From assembly GCA_963978545.1 (NCBI GenBank), contig OZ021723.1:5276273-5340272 (forward strand): DNA of 64,000 bases, written 5' to 3'. Shown here one piece after another: positions 17,940 to 28,100 of the stretch; positions within the stretch are counted from its first letter, which is position 1, and each line of letters opens with the position of its first letter. The notes below the pieces were generated by a model. It was given only the letters and a program-made list of their open reading frames with translations. It was not told the origin of the DNA and did no database searches. This DNA is from Linyphia triangularis. Lineage: Eukaryota; Arthropoda; Arachnida; Araneae; Linyphiidae. The position numbers were made by a program, and so were the translations under genes.

Positions 17940-19130
17940 TTACTTGATGGGTTTACCCTACTCAAATTAATTCTGACCACACCAAACCTTAAGATTAAAT
18001 CTGAAAAAAAAACTCTTAGACTGTATTCGCCATTTTTGGAATTTATATAGATTTACTTACCAAAATAGAATGATTTCCCTCTTATAAAAAAATACTTTGG
18101 CTCTGTGAATACAATGTTTTAGACAAGTTTATTTATATTATAGGTTTTTATATCCTTAAGACAGCATTTATAGAAATTTCAGCTGTGGCTGAGACATGTC
18201 AGCTGTTGAAAATAATACACTTTTAATTTGAATTCCTTCGTGAAATCATTTATACCAATGTAAGACGTTTCACCACCTGTCTATATTTGACAACTGTATA
18301 AATATTGTTACTGGGAAATGCTTGATGATTTGATTGACGTGATTTCAATTATCCTGACATACTTATTTTAAACAATACACGAAATATCTTTACAGTTGAG
18401 TAAATTATTCAAAACCTTGTTATTTCTTGCAAGGAAATTCAAGATATAGGTCAGCAGTCAATTCTTAAAATATAGGAAGGTTTACAACACAAAATCACCA
18501 GGCAAAGTAATTATGAACACAGCGTCTTTGAAATTTTATTTTATAAACAATTTTTTACAACACTTTAATGATCCAACATACAATAAAATTAAAGAGCTAT
18601 TGATTTAAAATATCATGAATGTTTTACATATTTACTGGTAGTTGAAAAAAATTTAAACTGTATACTTGAAGCAAGGTATAATAAAATCGGGACTATTTAG
18701 TTTTACCTACATAACCAAGTTTTCCTTAAACATATATTTAATTAAATTTTCTCTGTAGGTTATCATTTTTTGTAAAATTATGTTTAGTGAAAATTCATTT
18801 GCCAAAGAGACTAACCATTATGTTTGAATACTTTTTCAACAGGCTGTACATAATAGGCTAGTCCCGTATTACAGTAGAATTGATTAAATGACCTTTCCTC
18901 TTAAGAACTTTACTGGCCGGGACGTGCAGTTTTTAAGAAGGGGGAAATCTTGCACAAATTCAATTGTGCTTCAGACCTTTGCTGCGAGGTCCAATGTATT
19001 TAAAATCTAACAGGAAAGAAAAGTCGCCTTCATTTAAAACATACTTTTTTAACAGAAAGGTATCATTTTATTTTAAACTTTCGGGCCTTTAATAATATAA
19101 TTTAAACGTGTTTTGCATTGTTGCTTAATG
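17940..19130. other. Non-coding stretch
   Basis: I see no coding frame, RNA gene or clear repeat beyond AT-rich sequence and the CCACCTGTCTATATT half-site at 18271. Confidence 0.4.
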
Positions 19131-19137
19131 TCTTCTT

Positions 19138-19731
19138 TCACACATACACATTGGTGAATATAGGTTTAAGAAATATAGAAAAATTGAGATGCGATATTTT
19201 AGGAAGCAAAAAATGACTCCAGTTAAAGGTTAAGTAATAAATGTTTATTGTCCTTTTTAATGCTTTGCTGGCGAAGTAAACAATCTTTTGCTTTCTCAAT
19301 ATCCATAACTCAATATCCATTTCATCTTGCAAGTTCGAATCGATGGTACATGTACGATATAATAATACTGTGTGTAAAAGTATTCGTCTAAGCCAGTAAA
19401 TTGTACTGTTTTAGGTTCGGGAATATGGTCGGGAAGTAAAACCAGTTTCTTCTTCAAATTCTCTCATGGCACATTTAAAAGAATCACTTTCCCTTTTATC
19501 TTTTTGGCCGTCTTCAAATTGAACGTTACAGCGAAATCTGCAACAGTCCCATCGGAAAGCAGAATTTTGTTTTGGAAGAAAATTGAAACCAAAGTCTACA
19601 TAATTTATTTTCTTGTGATACATTTCGTATTTTGATAAAACATATGGATATTTTCTTTCAATCATGACGACAGACGTATTATTTACAATTACAATGAGGC
19701 CGTATGAAACAGAAAACTTGCCAATTTTCAT
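19138..19731 (-). pseudogene. Nudix hydrolase (viral decapping-like), two frameshifts
   Basis: From ATG at 19731 the frame has the fold's first strands (SYGLIVIVNN, VVMIERKYPYV) and a complete Nudix box GQKDKRESDSF...AMREFEEETGF, matching G-x5-E-x7-RE-x2-EE-x-G. Shortly after the box the frame shifts (near 19420-19450), and again near 19330, with coding-like sequence continuing to about 19140. Known: Nudix enzymes of large DNA viruses with a similar SYG start and REFEEETG box remove mRNA caps; other Nudix substrates are possible. Same strand as the other accessory genes. The box is intact, so decay is probably recent. Confidence 0.7.
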
Positions 19732-19892
19732 GGTGACTAAATAAATATTTTTTACTTGTGCCTTTGCTTTTTTATTAAATATGTGGCAAAGTAAAAAAAA
19801 AATATAAAAAATATTTTAATTTCATACTGTCGTTAGTAAATAATTTTTTCTGTAATGTGAAATTAAATACTTTTTTTACAAGGGGAGTTTTA

Positions 19893-20776
19893 GGAAAAGA
19901 TTCTCGTTTTTTTAATTTTATTTCGTTGAAATAATAAAAGATACCAATTTATTGTCACCTAGATACATTTTAAATGAATCCAATGTACATTTTAACCAGG
20001 AAGTAAATTAGTGACCTTCTTTAATACACCCGGGTCAATCCAAACTACTGTGAGACCCGCTGTTCATATATACATTATAAGGAATGTTATCTATTGATGT
20101 TCAAAGTAGTGTATCCCCTCCTAACCAGCCTTTTTAAGAGAAATCAACTACCTGGTCAATTAGAAAACAAAGCGGTATGCAGGATTTTGAAGACAGAATT
20201 TGTTGGGTGCCTGTAACGCTTCGGTTTAAAGTTACGGACGCCCGTAGAGGGATAATTTGTTACTTAATCAATGTTATGTTATGTTTACAAAAATGAATTT
20301 ATTAGATAGTTTTATTAGTAGGGTACAATTTAATTCGTATTGTATCGCATCTTTTCTTCAAAACTATAACATTTTTCTATATTAGAAGTTGTATTTGAAT
20401 CATTATTCCTAAAAAGTTTATATCAAGATATTTCCAGAAAACAGATTAGTGGAATAATACTTTAGTTTTTTATTTAATTTAATTTTTAGACAGAAGTTAG
20501 AAAGTTGTGTATAACTTTAAAAAGTAATATACAAATTGTATTGTATCTTTTCCAAAGGTATATTTTCGCTTTTATTTGGCTCTGAATAGAATTATTGGCA
20601 GGTTTAAAATCTCCTCGCAACATATCATTGAAGGTAAAATAGACAAATGTAGCTTGTTCAAATTTTGACCTTCATCTTAATAAAACGGATCGTAAATATG
20701 TATATATATTCCTAAATTTGTATATAAAAGAACATTTAAAATGGAATTAATATATATGAAACAAATCTAGAACTTT
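19893..20776 (+). repeat. Direct-repeat copy A (pairs with 23.08-24.15 kb)
   Basis: Shares long runs with the second copy: from GGAAAAGATTCTCG through the AATCCAATGTA region, then GTTACTTAATCAATGTTA, then ACATTTAAAATGGAATTAAT, ending at CTAGAACTT. Internal segments differ by insertions. Termini are not TG...CA, so I do not call it an LTR. Confidence 0.8.
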
Positions 20777-20779
20777 TAG

Positions 20780-21360
20780 ATATTGTGAAACAGATGTAGT
20801 ACAGAGCATTTAACTATCACAAAAACATGATAACTAAGTTAAAATATTAAGCGTTTTCTTGATATTTATGAGGAGATTCTTAATATTACTATCTTGCGTT
20901 TGACCCAATTAAATGATGCAAATATAGAAATTATTTGATAGTTTTGATTACGTAGGTCTTCAATTTGGCTATTTTTATATGATATTCAGATTAGTACAAC
21001 TTAAGTATGACCGTTGCTAGAAACCGCATTTATCTGTGAAGCACCAAATCAAATTGCGCCAAAGACATATTTCATCTGAAAGTTTTGTATTCTTCAAAAT
21101 TTTTTAGTACACAGAGAAATCCAATGCTCGGCTCCTTGTCAACTTCATAATTACAACAAAGAAATAATATCACAAATAAAATACTACGCTTCTGGTGTAA
21201 AACTTGTATAATACAAAAATTTATTGAAATCTAATAATATGAAACAATCAAAAGAAGAATGGAAACATTATAATAAAACACTATACTAAAAACAAGGATG
21301 AAAACATTATACTAAAAACAATCAAAAGAAGAATGAAAACACCTTATGACATTAATATTT
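20780..21360. other. Non-coding stretch with a short tandem duplication
   Basis: No gene seen. 21236-21345 carries a duplicated AACAATCAAAAGAAGAATG motif about 85 bp apart. Confidence 0.45.
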
Positions 21361-21363
21361 AAG

Positions 21364-21831
21364 TTATATATCCCAATATCCATGAAGGCCAGCTTGCCTT
21401 TGAAGACACAATTTGTCAGAGGCAAGCTGGCAGATGGTAAGTCCGTTTGGCTGACTCTGGTCGGTTTTAATAAAACTTAGATTTACCATGTCCTTTAGGT
21501 GGAAGAATGTTGCCGAGTCCACTGTGGCTACAGTGGCTGGGCAGCCAACCTCGTTGAGGATATCCATTGGTAGGGAGTTCTTTAAATATCCATCCAGCTC
21601 GTCGATTGGTATGATGTGCATGTTATCGGGCTCAGGACCAGGCTTGAATGGATTCATCGGTAATCTTGAGTTTTGTAGAACATCCTCATAGGTGAAGGAG
21701 GTTAATGAATCCTCCTTCACCTTGACACAGAATATATCATTACTATTGTGGACAGATACAAAGTAAATTTTGTAGGGCATCACTCGCCCACCATACATTA
21801 TAAACTCAGCTTGGCACACGTAGTCATACAT
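21364..21831 (-). CDS. 155-aa orphan protein
   Basis: Intact frame with base composition distinctly less AT-rich than its flanks, so it is probably a real or recently real gene. Unrecognised. No signal peptide or membrane segment; mixed alpha/beta character with a Pro-rich middle (MNPFKPGPEPDNMH) and three Cys. The opposite strand carries a 67-codon shadow. It lies between the two direct-repeat copies on the strand used by the other accessory genes; it could be cargo of the duplicated element or a viral-type gene. Confidence 0.5.
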   Translation of the reverse strand: MYDYVCQAEFIMYGGRVMPYKIYFVSVHNSNDIFCVKVKEDSLTSFTYEDVLQNSRLPMNPFKPGPEPDNMHIIPIDELDGYLKNSLPMDILNEVGCPATVATVDSATFFHLKDMVNLSFIKTDQSQPNGLTICQLASDKLCLQRQAGLHGYWDI

Positions 21832-21839
21832 TGCTTTCT

Positions 21840-23080
21840 CGTTGACAAGTGTCTGTGGTGGTCTCGATGAATTTCACGCCTTTTATACCCGAGTCAAAGA
21901 TATTATAATAACCCTAAAGCTTCCATAATGTAAAATAATTGAGAGCACATCACGTCATTGCAGGGTTTCTACATTGACAAGCTTATCGCCCTTTGGCGAT
22001 TACATTTTATGGTTTCCCAGAAATCTTTTATCCAACAAATATGCCTAGCTTATTAAACTTTTACTTAAAAAATTTACACACCCAACCACAATTTATATTT
22101 TTAACTAAAATACTTTTTTAAATAATATTATATTGAAACACTAAAGTTCCATTCTGTAATGTAATCCTAATATTAGATTTGGGTTTTTTGCAGCATATTC
22201 CAATATTGGTGAACTTTTAGTAAGTTTTCGTAATAAATATGAACATTAACAAAATTATTGAAACACATTCTAGAAGAAAATGATTTCGATAAAGTTTCCA
22301 TACATTTTTCGAAGCTTAGGAAACTAAAAATATCTAGTTATTGAGTGCACTACCAATATCATTTAGCATATACTAGTTTAGAAGAATTTACTAACAGTTG
22401 ACAATAATAATTCATAAAACCGCAATTTTTAATTGAGATTGGATATACAATTATGTGACCACAAGTATTTGGAAAAGTGCTTGTACACACATCCTGTGGA
22501 GTTTACTCTCAAAACAAACCTTTGTTGAGTTCCAAATAGCCCAGCAGCAGATGGGGCGTAATTAATGTGTATAACAAATTGGGGTTGGAAAATTTACCCT
22601 AGATGAAACTTATCGCGACATTCTTCGTCATATTACAAAGAAAACTACACCGAAAGAAAAACTACCCAAAATTAACTTAAGGAACCTATGAATCGGGAGG
22701 TTTTAGTTAGCAAGAATTACCTTTTTAAAGTTACTTCAATTGTGTTTTTCTCAAGATTGAGTTTTTTGTAAATAGAGTACCGTTATCTCAGTAAATACTT
22801 TACATATCTTTATAAAATTTTCAGAATATGTTATACATATTATTAACTATGAATTAGACTAAAAGCTTTATGAAAGGGATTTTTTGTTGGAAAAAATAGA
22901 CATGTTAAATATTTGTGTTTATATTTTCCTTACAAATAAAGATATCTTTTAGTTTATATTAAAGAGGATGGTTTAATATTTATTTTGCCCTATTTGAAAA
23001 AAGGTAATAGAATTTTGTGTAGACCGTTTGAGTAAATATTCGTCATTTTTTACCAAAAAACCCAATTGTGTAAAAAAATA
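21840..23080. other. Non-coding stretch
   Basis: No frame of note. 21970-22005 has a small hairpin (TATCGCCCTTTGGCGATTA). Nothing else identifiable. Confidence 0.4.
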
Positions 23081-23082
23081 AA

Positions 23083-24150
23083 AATGGAGTTTTAAAATTC
23101 AGGAAAAGATTCTCGTTTTTTTTAATTTTATTTCGTTGAAATAATAAAAGATACCAATTTATTGCCACCTGGATACACTTTAAATGAATCCAATGTATAT
23201 TTCAACCAGGAAGTAAATTAGTGACCTTCTTTAATACACCCGAGAGTGGGTCAATCCAAGCTACTGTGAGTCGTAACAGATCCCGATCTATTATTTAATC
23301 ACTCAACTTCCACCCTCAATCAGCCCTGCATAACCCTGTAACCAACTCACAGTTAAAACCCCCCTTTTACCCAAGCACGGCACCCGACGAAAAAAGACAT
23401 TCTCAAACGATTCGATCTTTTTTTTCACCCCCTTTCCACATCTCCACTTTGCAGGCCAAGCGCCGGTGTTTGCGCATGCGCACTCTACAATTCAGAGCTG
23501 TCCCACTCCACAAAAGCGAAACCCAATCGCGCCATTTCCAAACATCTGGAAATGCGCGCGCAGTTTTTTCAGTCCACTAAATGAAGAAACACAGGACACT
23601 CCAACCGACTCAGACTTCAAAAACACCTTAATTTATATATATTCGTAATTCTTAGAGGGTAAAAAAATAATGTGTTACTTAATCAATGTTACGTTGTGTT
23701 TAAATTTTACAAAAATGAATTTATTAAATAGTATAATGTTTTATTAGATGCACAGGGTACAATTTAATTCGTATTAAAATTGTATCGCATGAAATTTGAA
23801 TATAAAATAAACTTTTTTTCAAAACTATAATATTAAAACGTACAAGGTAATACACAAATTGTGTTGTATCTTTTCCGAAGGTCTTACAAATATTTTTCAC
23901 TTTTATTTGTTGCTTGGTTGAGCTTACTGAATAGAATTATTGTCACTTCTGAGGTTTAAAATCCCCTCGCAATATTTCTACATATCATTGAAGGTAAAAT
24001 AGACAAATGTAGCTTGTTCAAATTTTGGCCTTCATATGATATCTTAATAAAGTATAAAAACGGGTAGTAAATATGTATATATTCCTAAATTTGTATATAA
24101 AAGAACATTTAAAATGGAATTAATATATATGAAACAAATCTAGAACTTCT
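23083..24150 (+). repeat. Direct-repeat copy B, with a 360-bp less AT-rich insertion
   Basis: Same orientation as copy A at 19.9 kb. Between the shared blocks, 23275-23650 replaces the corresponding part of copy A with less AT-rich DNA containing the palindrome TGCGCATGCGCA (23471-23482). Confidence 0.8.
23471..23482. promoter_or_regulatory. NRF-1-type palindrome TGCGCATGCGCA
   Basis: Perfect match to the consensus recognised by NRF-1/EWG-class factors, near a second CpG cluster (GCGCGCG at 23557). No transcript starting here is evident. Confidence 0.35.
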
Positions 24151-24200
24151 TTTGTATTTCGTTAATTTTTTTAAATCCTTGATTACTTTTTTAAATATCA

Positions 24201-24743
24201 TTATATAGTTAAATTAGAGTTAAGCAAAACAATAGCAGAACAGTTTGATTGATGATGTTTTATATAAAATAAACAAATTAAATCATTCAAGATAAAATTT
24301 ATGGTACCAATAAACCGAATCAGGTATAACATAATTCTAATATATTTGAGACGTCTTTCTAATGAAGATAGTTTCATTATTTTTTTAATATTCTTCAATT
24401 ACTTTAATTTCTTAGATACATACCAATAATTTTCACCTTCTAGATTATGTTTCACAATTTGATATAAAAACCATTTGTTTGTATTATAATATAAAGGTCC
24501 TTTTTTAATGGGTGTTAACTCCAAGAATCGTTTTAGTATTCCTAAAGTTTGAATAATGAATAATATATGAAACCAAAACCACAATATTTTAAATATTTTT
24601 TCATACAAAATGTTTAATGAGAGTAAACATATGTATTTATACACACTTTGATCACCCTCTGTCCACCATGTCATAAAACATTTTGCATACAACGGGAATA
24701 AATTATTAGTTTTATATTTAAAGAAATCAATACAGTTATTGTT
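24201..24743 (-). pseudogene. Innexin-like fragment, intronless
   Basis: The frame entering near 24743 encodes the end of the second extracellular loop and the fourth membrane segment of an innexin: LYAKCFMTWW, LSLNILYEKIFKILWFWF, a hydrophobic run, then KWFLYQIVKHNL, the usual order in innexin C-terminal halves. An in-frame TAA (24396-24398) follows KKLK; the same frame then continues 65 codons to 24201. The N-terminal half is absent: the hAT-type fragment at 24743-24863 abuts it. Known: innexins build invertebrate gap junctions, and polydnaviruses carry copies. Whether this is a host relic or viral cargo is unknown. Confidence 0.7.
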
Positions 24744-24863
24744 TAAGGACCTCTAAGCATTTTCAAGGACTTTTAAGCACCTCTAAGCACTTTCAAGGCC
24801 TTGAAAACAAGTTCAAAAATATTAAGCACTTTTAATGACTTTCAATGATCGTGGGAACCCTGA
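24743..24863. mobile_element. hAT-type non-autonomous fragment (right end)
   Basis: Sequence rich in AAGCAC/TTTCAAGG units, ending GTGGGAACCCTG, matches the right half of the element at 29.05-29.48 kb. The left half is missing. Confidence 0.7.
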
Positions 24864-24937
24864 AATATTAAATTAAAAACAGGTACTTTACAAAAAAAAT
24901 TCATTTTAATGATTAATAAATAGTTTTCTAAACTTAC

Positions 24938-25117
24938 CAGAGCCAGTAGGACCTAATAGAAGAATATTACTCTTCTCCAACCTCAAATCATGGGCGGAAC
25001 CCTCTAATATTTCAGATCCTCGACTGCTTTTAGTTTCATTCTCTTGATTGATTTGCTGTTGCTGAAAACTCACTCCTAGAGCATTACTGTGGGATATTCC
25101 AGACAAGTGGAGGAGAT
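24938..25117 (-). CDS. CLPX: CLPX exon 5 (start of AAA+ domain)
   Basis: 180 nt, phase 1 at both ends. Encodes [11 protein letters not shown], a Gln-rich linker and [12 protein letters not shown]. Acceptor AG at 25118-25119; donor GTAAGT at 24937 falls inside the Walker A codons. Confidence 0.93.
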
Positions 25118-28100
25118 CTATTCAAAACAGATTTCAGAATAAATTTCTAAGGAAAAAAATCAAAACAAAGTTTTTACGGTGAAATCTTTTATATACATTG
25201 TTAACTTTTATGAGGAATTTCAACTCATTTAAGCAATTTTGTGCCAAGATTGAGTTTTCATAGTGCTTACAGGGTGACCACAAAATTCAGGAGAAAAGTT
25301 CCCAGGTAAATTTCTAAAAATTTCCCTGATATTTTTAAATTTCTCCAACTTTTCCAGATGTCCAGACACCCTGATCAAATAGAACATGTATGCAAAGATT
25401 ATTTTATATTATTTTTTAAATAGTTTTGACGGTAATGAGAAGTTCAAATTATTCGGAAACATGAAACTTCTTAAGATTTTCACAATTCTCCAGATAAATG
25501 TCGGCAAAATACGGATAGATGGGGAAACCTACCTTCAAAACAATGATAGAAAATCTCCCTGGTTTTCATGAAATTTTAAAAAAATTCTCTGATTTTTTTC
25601 AGAATCAGAAAGCTCTCTGTCATTTACCTTATTTCCAGGTTCTGTGGCTACTCTGTTGTTTATTACGAAAAAAACTATGAAATCTGTGCCAACTCCTTTT
25701 AAGACCCAAAACTAACTTCTTTTAGGCAAACTTCTTTCTGCCCCTAACTTGATAAAACATATAGTCAAATCTATATGCCAAGTTTTAATTTGATTAGATG
25801 ACAAGTGGGTTAATTATTCCTTCAAATCACCAATACAAACGTGTATCAAAACGGTCTTATAGGAACAGCCACCAAAACTTAATAAAATGCATTGTCATTG
25901 ACAATGAGTCTGTCAACTTTCAGTTTGTTTGTATGACATCAAGTGAAGGCGAAGTTTTGTACACCAGAAACATAAAATTGAAGGTAATATAAAGGATTTT
26001 TTAATAACAAATTATATTTAGTGATCTATTTAAGAAATACATTTCCATAAAACTTCATATTTAAACTTAATAAGTAGTAATTTACTACAATAAATGCTTA
26101 AATAAAATTTTACAGTTATTTACAAGTAGGTTTAAGTCATTCACAACTCAAATAGGTAAAAATCCAATCAATAAATGTTTTGACTTTCCATCTTGAAATA
26201 TAAGAAATGCTAACTAAAATGTTAATAAATCCTATAACACAAATAATATTTAGATGGTCCCATTCTGTTAGCCAGTACTAAATTAAAAGATTTCCGAAAC
26301 ATAGACCAAAGTATATGAGTAAAAATGTAACTAGTAAGTCACATAATACATCAGTGTCTAAAAGAACCTATTTTTGATATACATTATAAGATGACATCTT
26401 TTTACTTAGTCCACAACAGTTATGCAGAAGCCAGAAATATATAATTTGGTATGATAAATCACAATTAACCTGTATCACAGACATAGATGGAATAAGGAAT
26501 AGTTGATTAAACCAATATAAGCAATAAAATTCCTACTGTGTGATCCTCCATATTCTGTAGCCTAGCAAGAAATTGAAATCCTCCAAATAAAATCAATTAA
26601 AACATTTAATAAGGTTGTAAAGAAATTATTAACCATGAATGTTTCTGCTTTTATAAATTTATACCAAGGTATAAAGAAGGTATTTAAAAACTTATCATAT
26701 CGTGTGTTTGAAAGACAGCCAATTGAAATTAAACAAATACAACTATTTATAAATATTATAGACAAAACGTACAAATAAAATCAACTCAAATTCAGAAAAA
26801 AAACTATTTTTGTGTTATTAAAAACAATACAACTTTCTATCAAGTCGCTATCTGATGTATGAATGAATTTTAAGCCGATATCATAAAACAGCCTACTGTT
26901 CCCAAAACAAGTAGTAGTACTAGGTATGAGGTCAAATGCATGAAGAGGTAAAAGTAGTTGTTCCAATGTGTTCAGAATTCAACATTATTTTACAACTAAC
27001 GTTTATTAAAATAAAGTTTAAAAAAATTAAAAATTAATTGAAGCTTACAAAATTTAAAGATGAACAAGAATATAATCAAATACACAAATAGGAGAGTACC
27101 TCGAGGAGTAAAGCCTTGGGTACTTTCTGTAATGGGAGTTTCCTGTCTGTTGACAGAGCTTGTATGAGGCATATTGTTATAAATTCTTTTGTAATGGTTA
27201 TAAACAGCAACAGATAGAACTTTCTTGGCATAATCTTGTCCAACAACATGCTTATCCAGATATTCATATATCTAAAAAAGAAATTCAGCAATTTAATTTT
27301 TTAAAATGCAATTTTTGCAACCAGCATAAATAATGACAGATTTATGCTTACAATAAAAATCATAACCAGATATACATTCAATTTGGCATGTCTATGCACA
27401 GAAGTCAAAGTTGTTTTTTGGGGGGGGGGATATTTAAGGAGAGCCATAACTAGAATTGTTAAGTGTTTGTCCTATTGTGACAATTTGTGCTCTTGTCCTC
27501 TACTCTGACAGTAACATTGTTTTATTTCTAATAAATTCAAAATAATTTTATTAACAATTTACACCCAGACAAACAACTTTTAACCTCTGTGAAACAAATT
27601 TTTTTGTAAATAAATGCAAGAAAATCCAGTTGAAGTTCTGTGAAACATTCAATCCAAATTTGAAATATTTCTAAGAATGTGTTAGTGAGGAAGCCTAACC
27701 ATTTGACAAGCAGTGGATTTTACAACATATCAATTTTAAACTCTATGAGTATAATATTATTAAAACAAGTGAGAGGAGATTATTTAAAAATATATTAGCA
27801 ATGCAACTAGAAGACCTGCACGCAACTAATGCCTTTTGGTTGTACCTGTCAATAAATCAATCAACACTTCTATGCCAACCTGATGGCTGTGGGGTTAGCG
27901 CTCTGGCTTCACATGTTAAAGGTGCCAGGTTCGAATCCTGGGATAGGCATGGATGTTCATTGTGATTCGGAATCCATATTAAGCAGTAGGTTCCGGCCTG
28001 ATTAGCCGTCATTGTGCAAAAATATAGGTCGTTGAGAGTGCAAACCAACCAACACTTCTATATACATAAAATTTTTGGTACACTAACATTTACTTTTATG

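Noticed and set aside
17080..18290. Transposon bounded by AATATAGACAGGTGG and its complement
   Set aside because: Only about 15 bp match, with no target duplication and no further similarity inward; may be chance.
19893..24150. LTR retrotransposon with two LTRs
   Set aside because: The copies are direct and similar, but lack TG/CA ends, a primer-binding site and polypurine tract, and the interior has no gag, protease or reverse transcriptase. Treated as a duplicated segment.
12900..24900. Remaining CLPX exons (rest of the AAA+ domain)
   Set aside because: I looked on the minus strand for the Walker A remainder, the GYVGEDIES-type motif and Walker B. Nothing matched, so none is annotated.
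27885..27950. Functional tRNA gene
   Set aside because: A and B boxes are good, but the body continues as a SINE also found at 41.2 kb, and the arms do not fold as a canonical tRNA.
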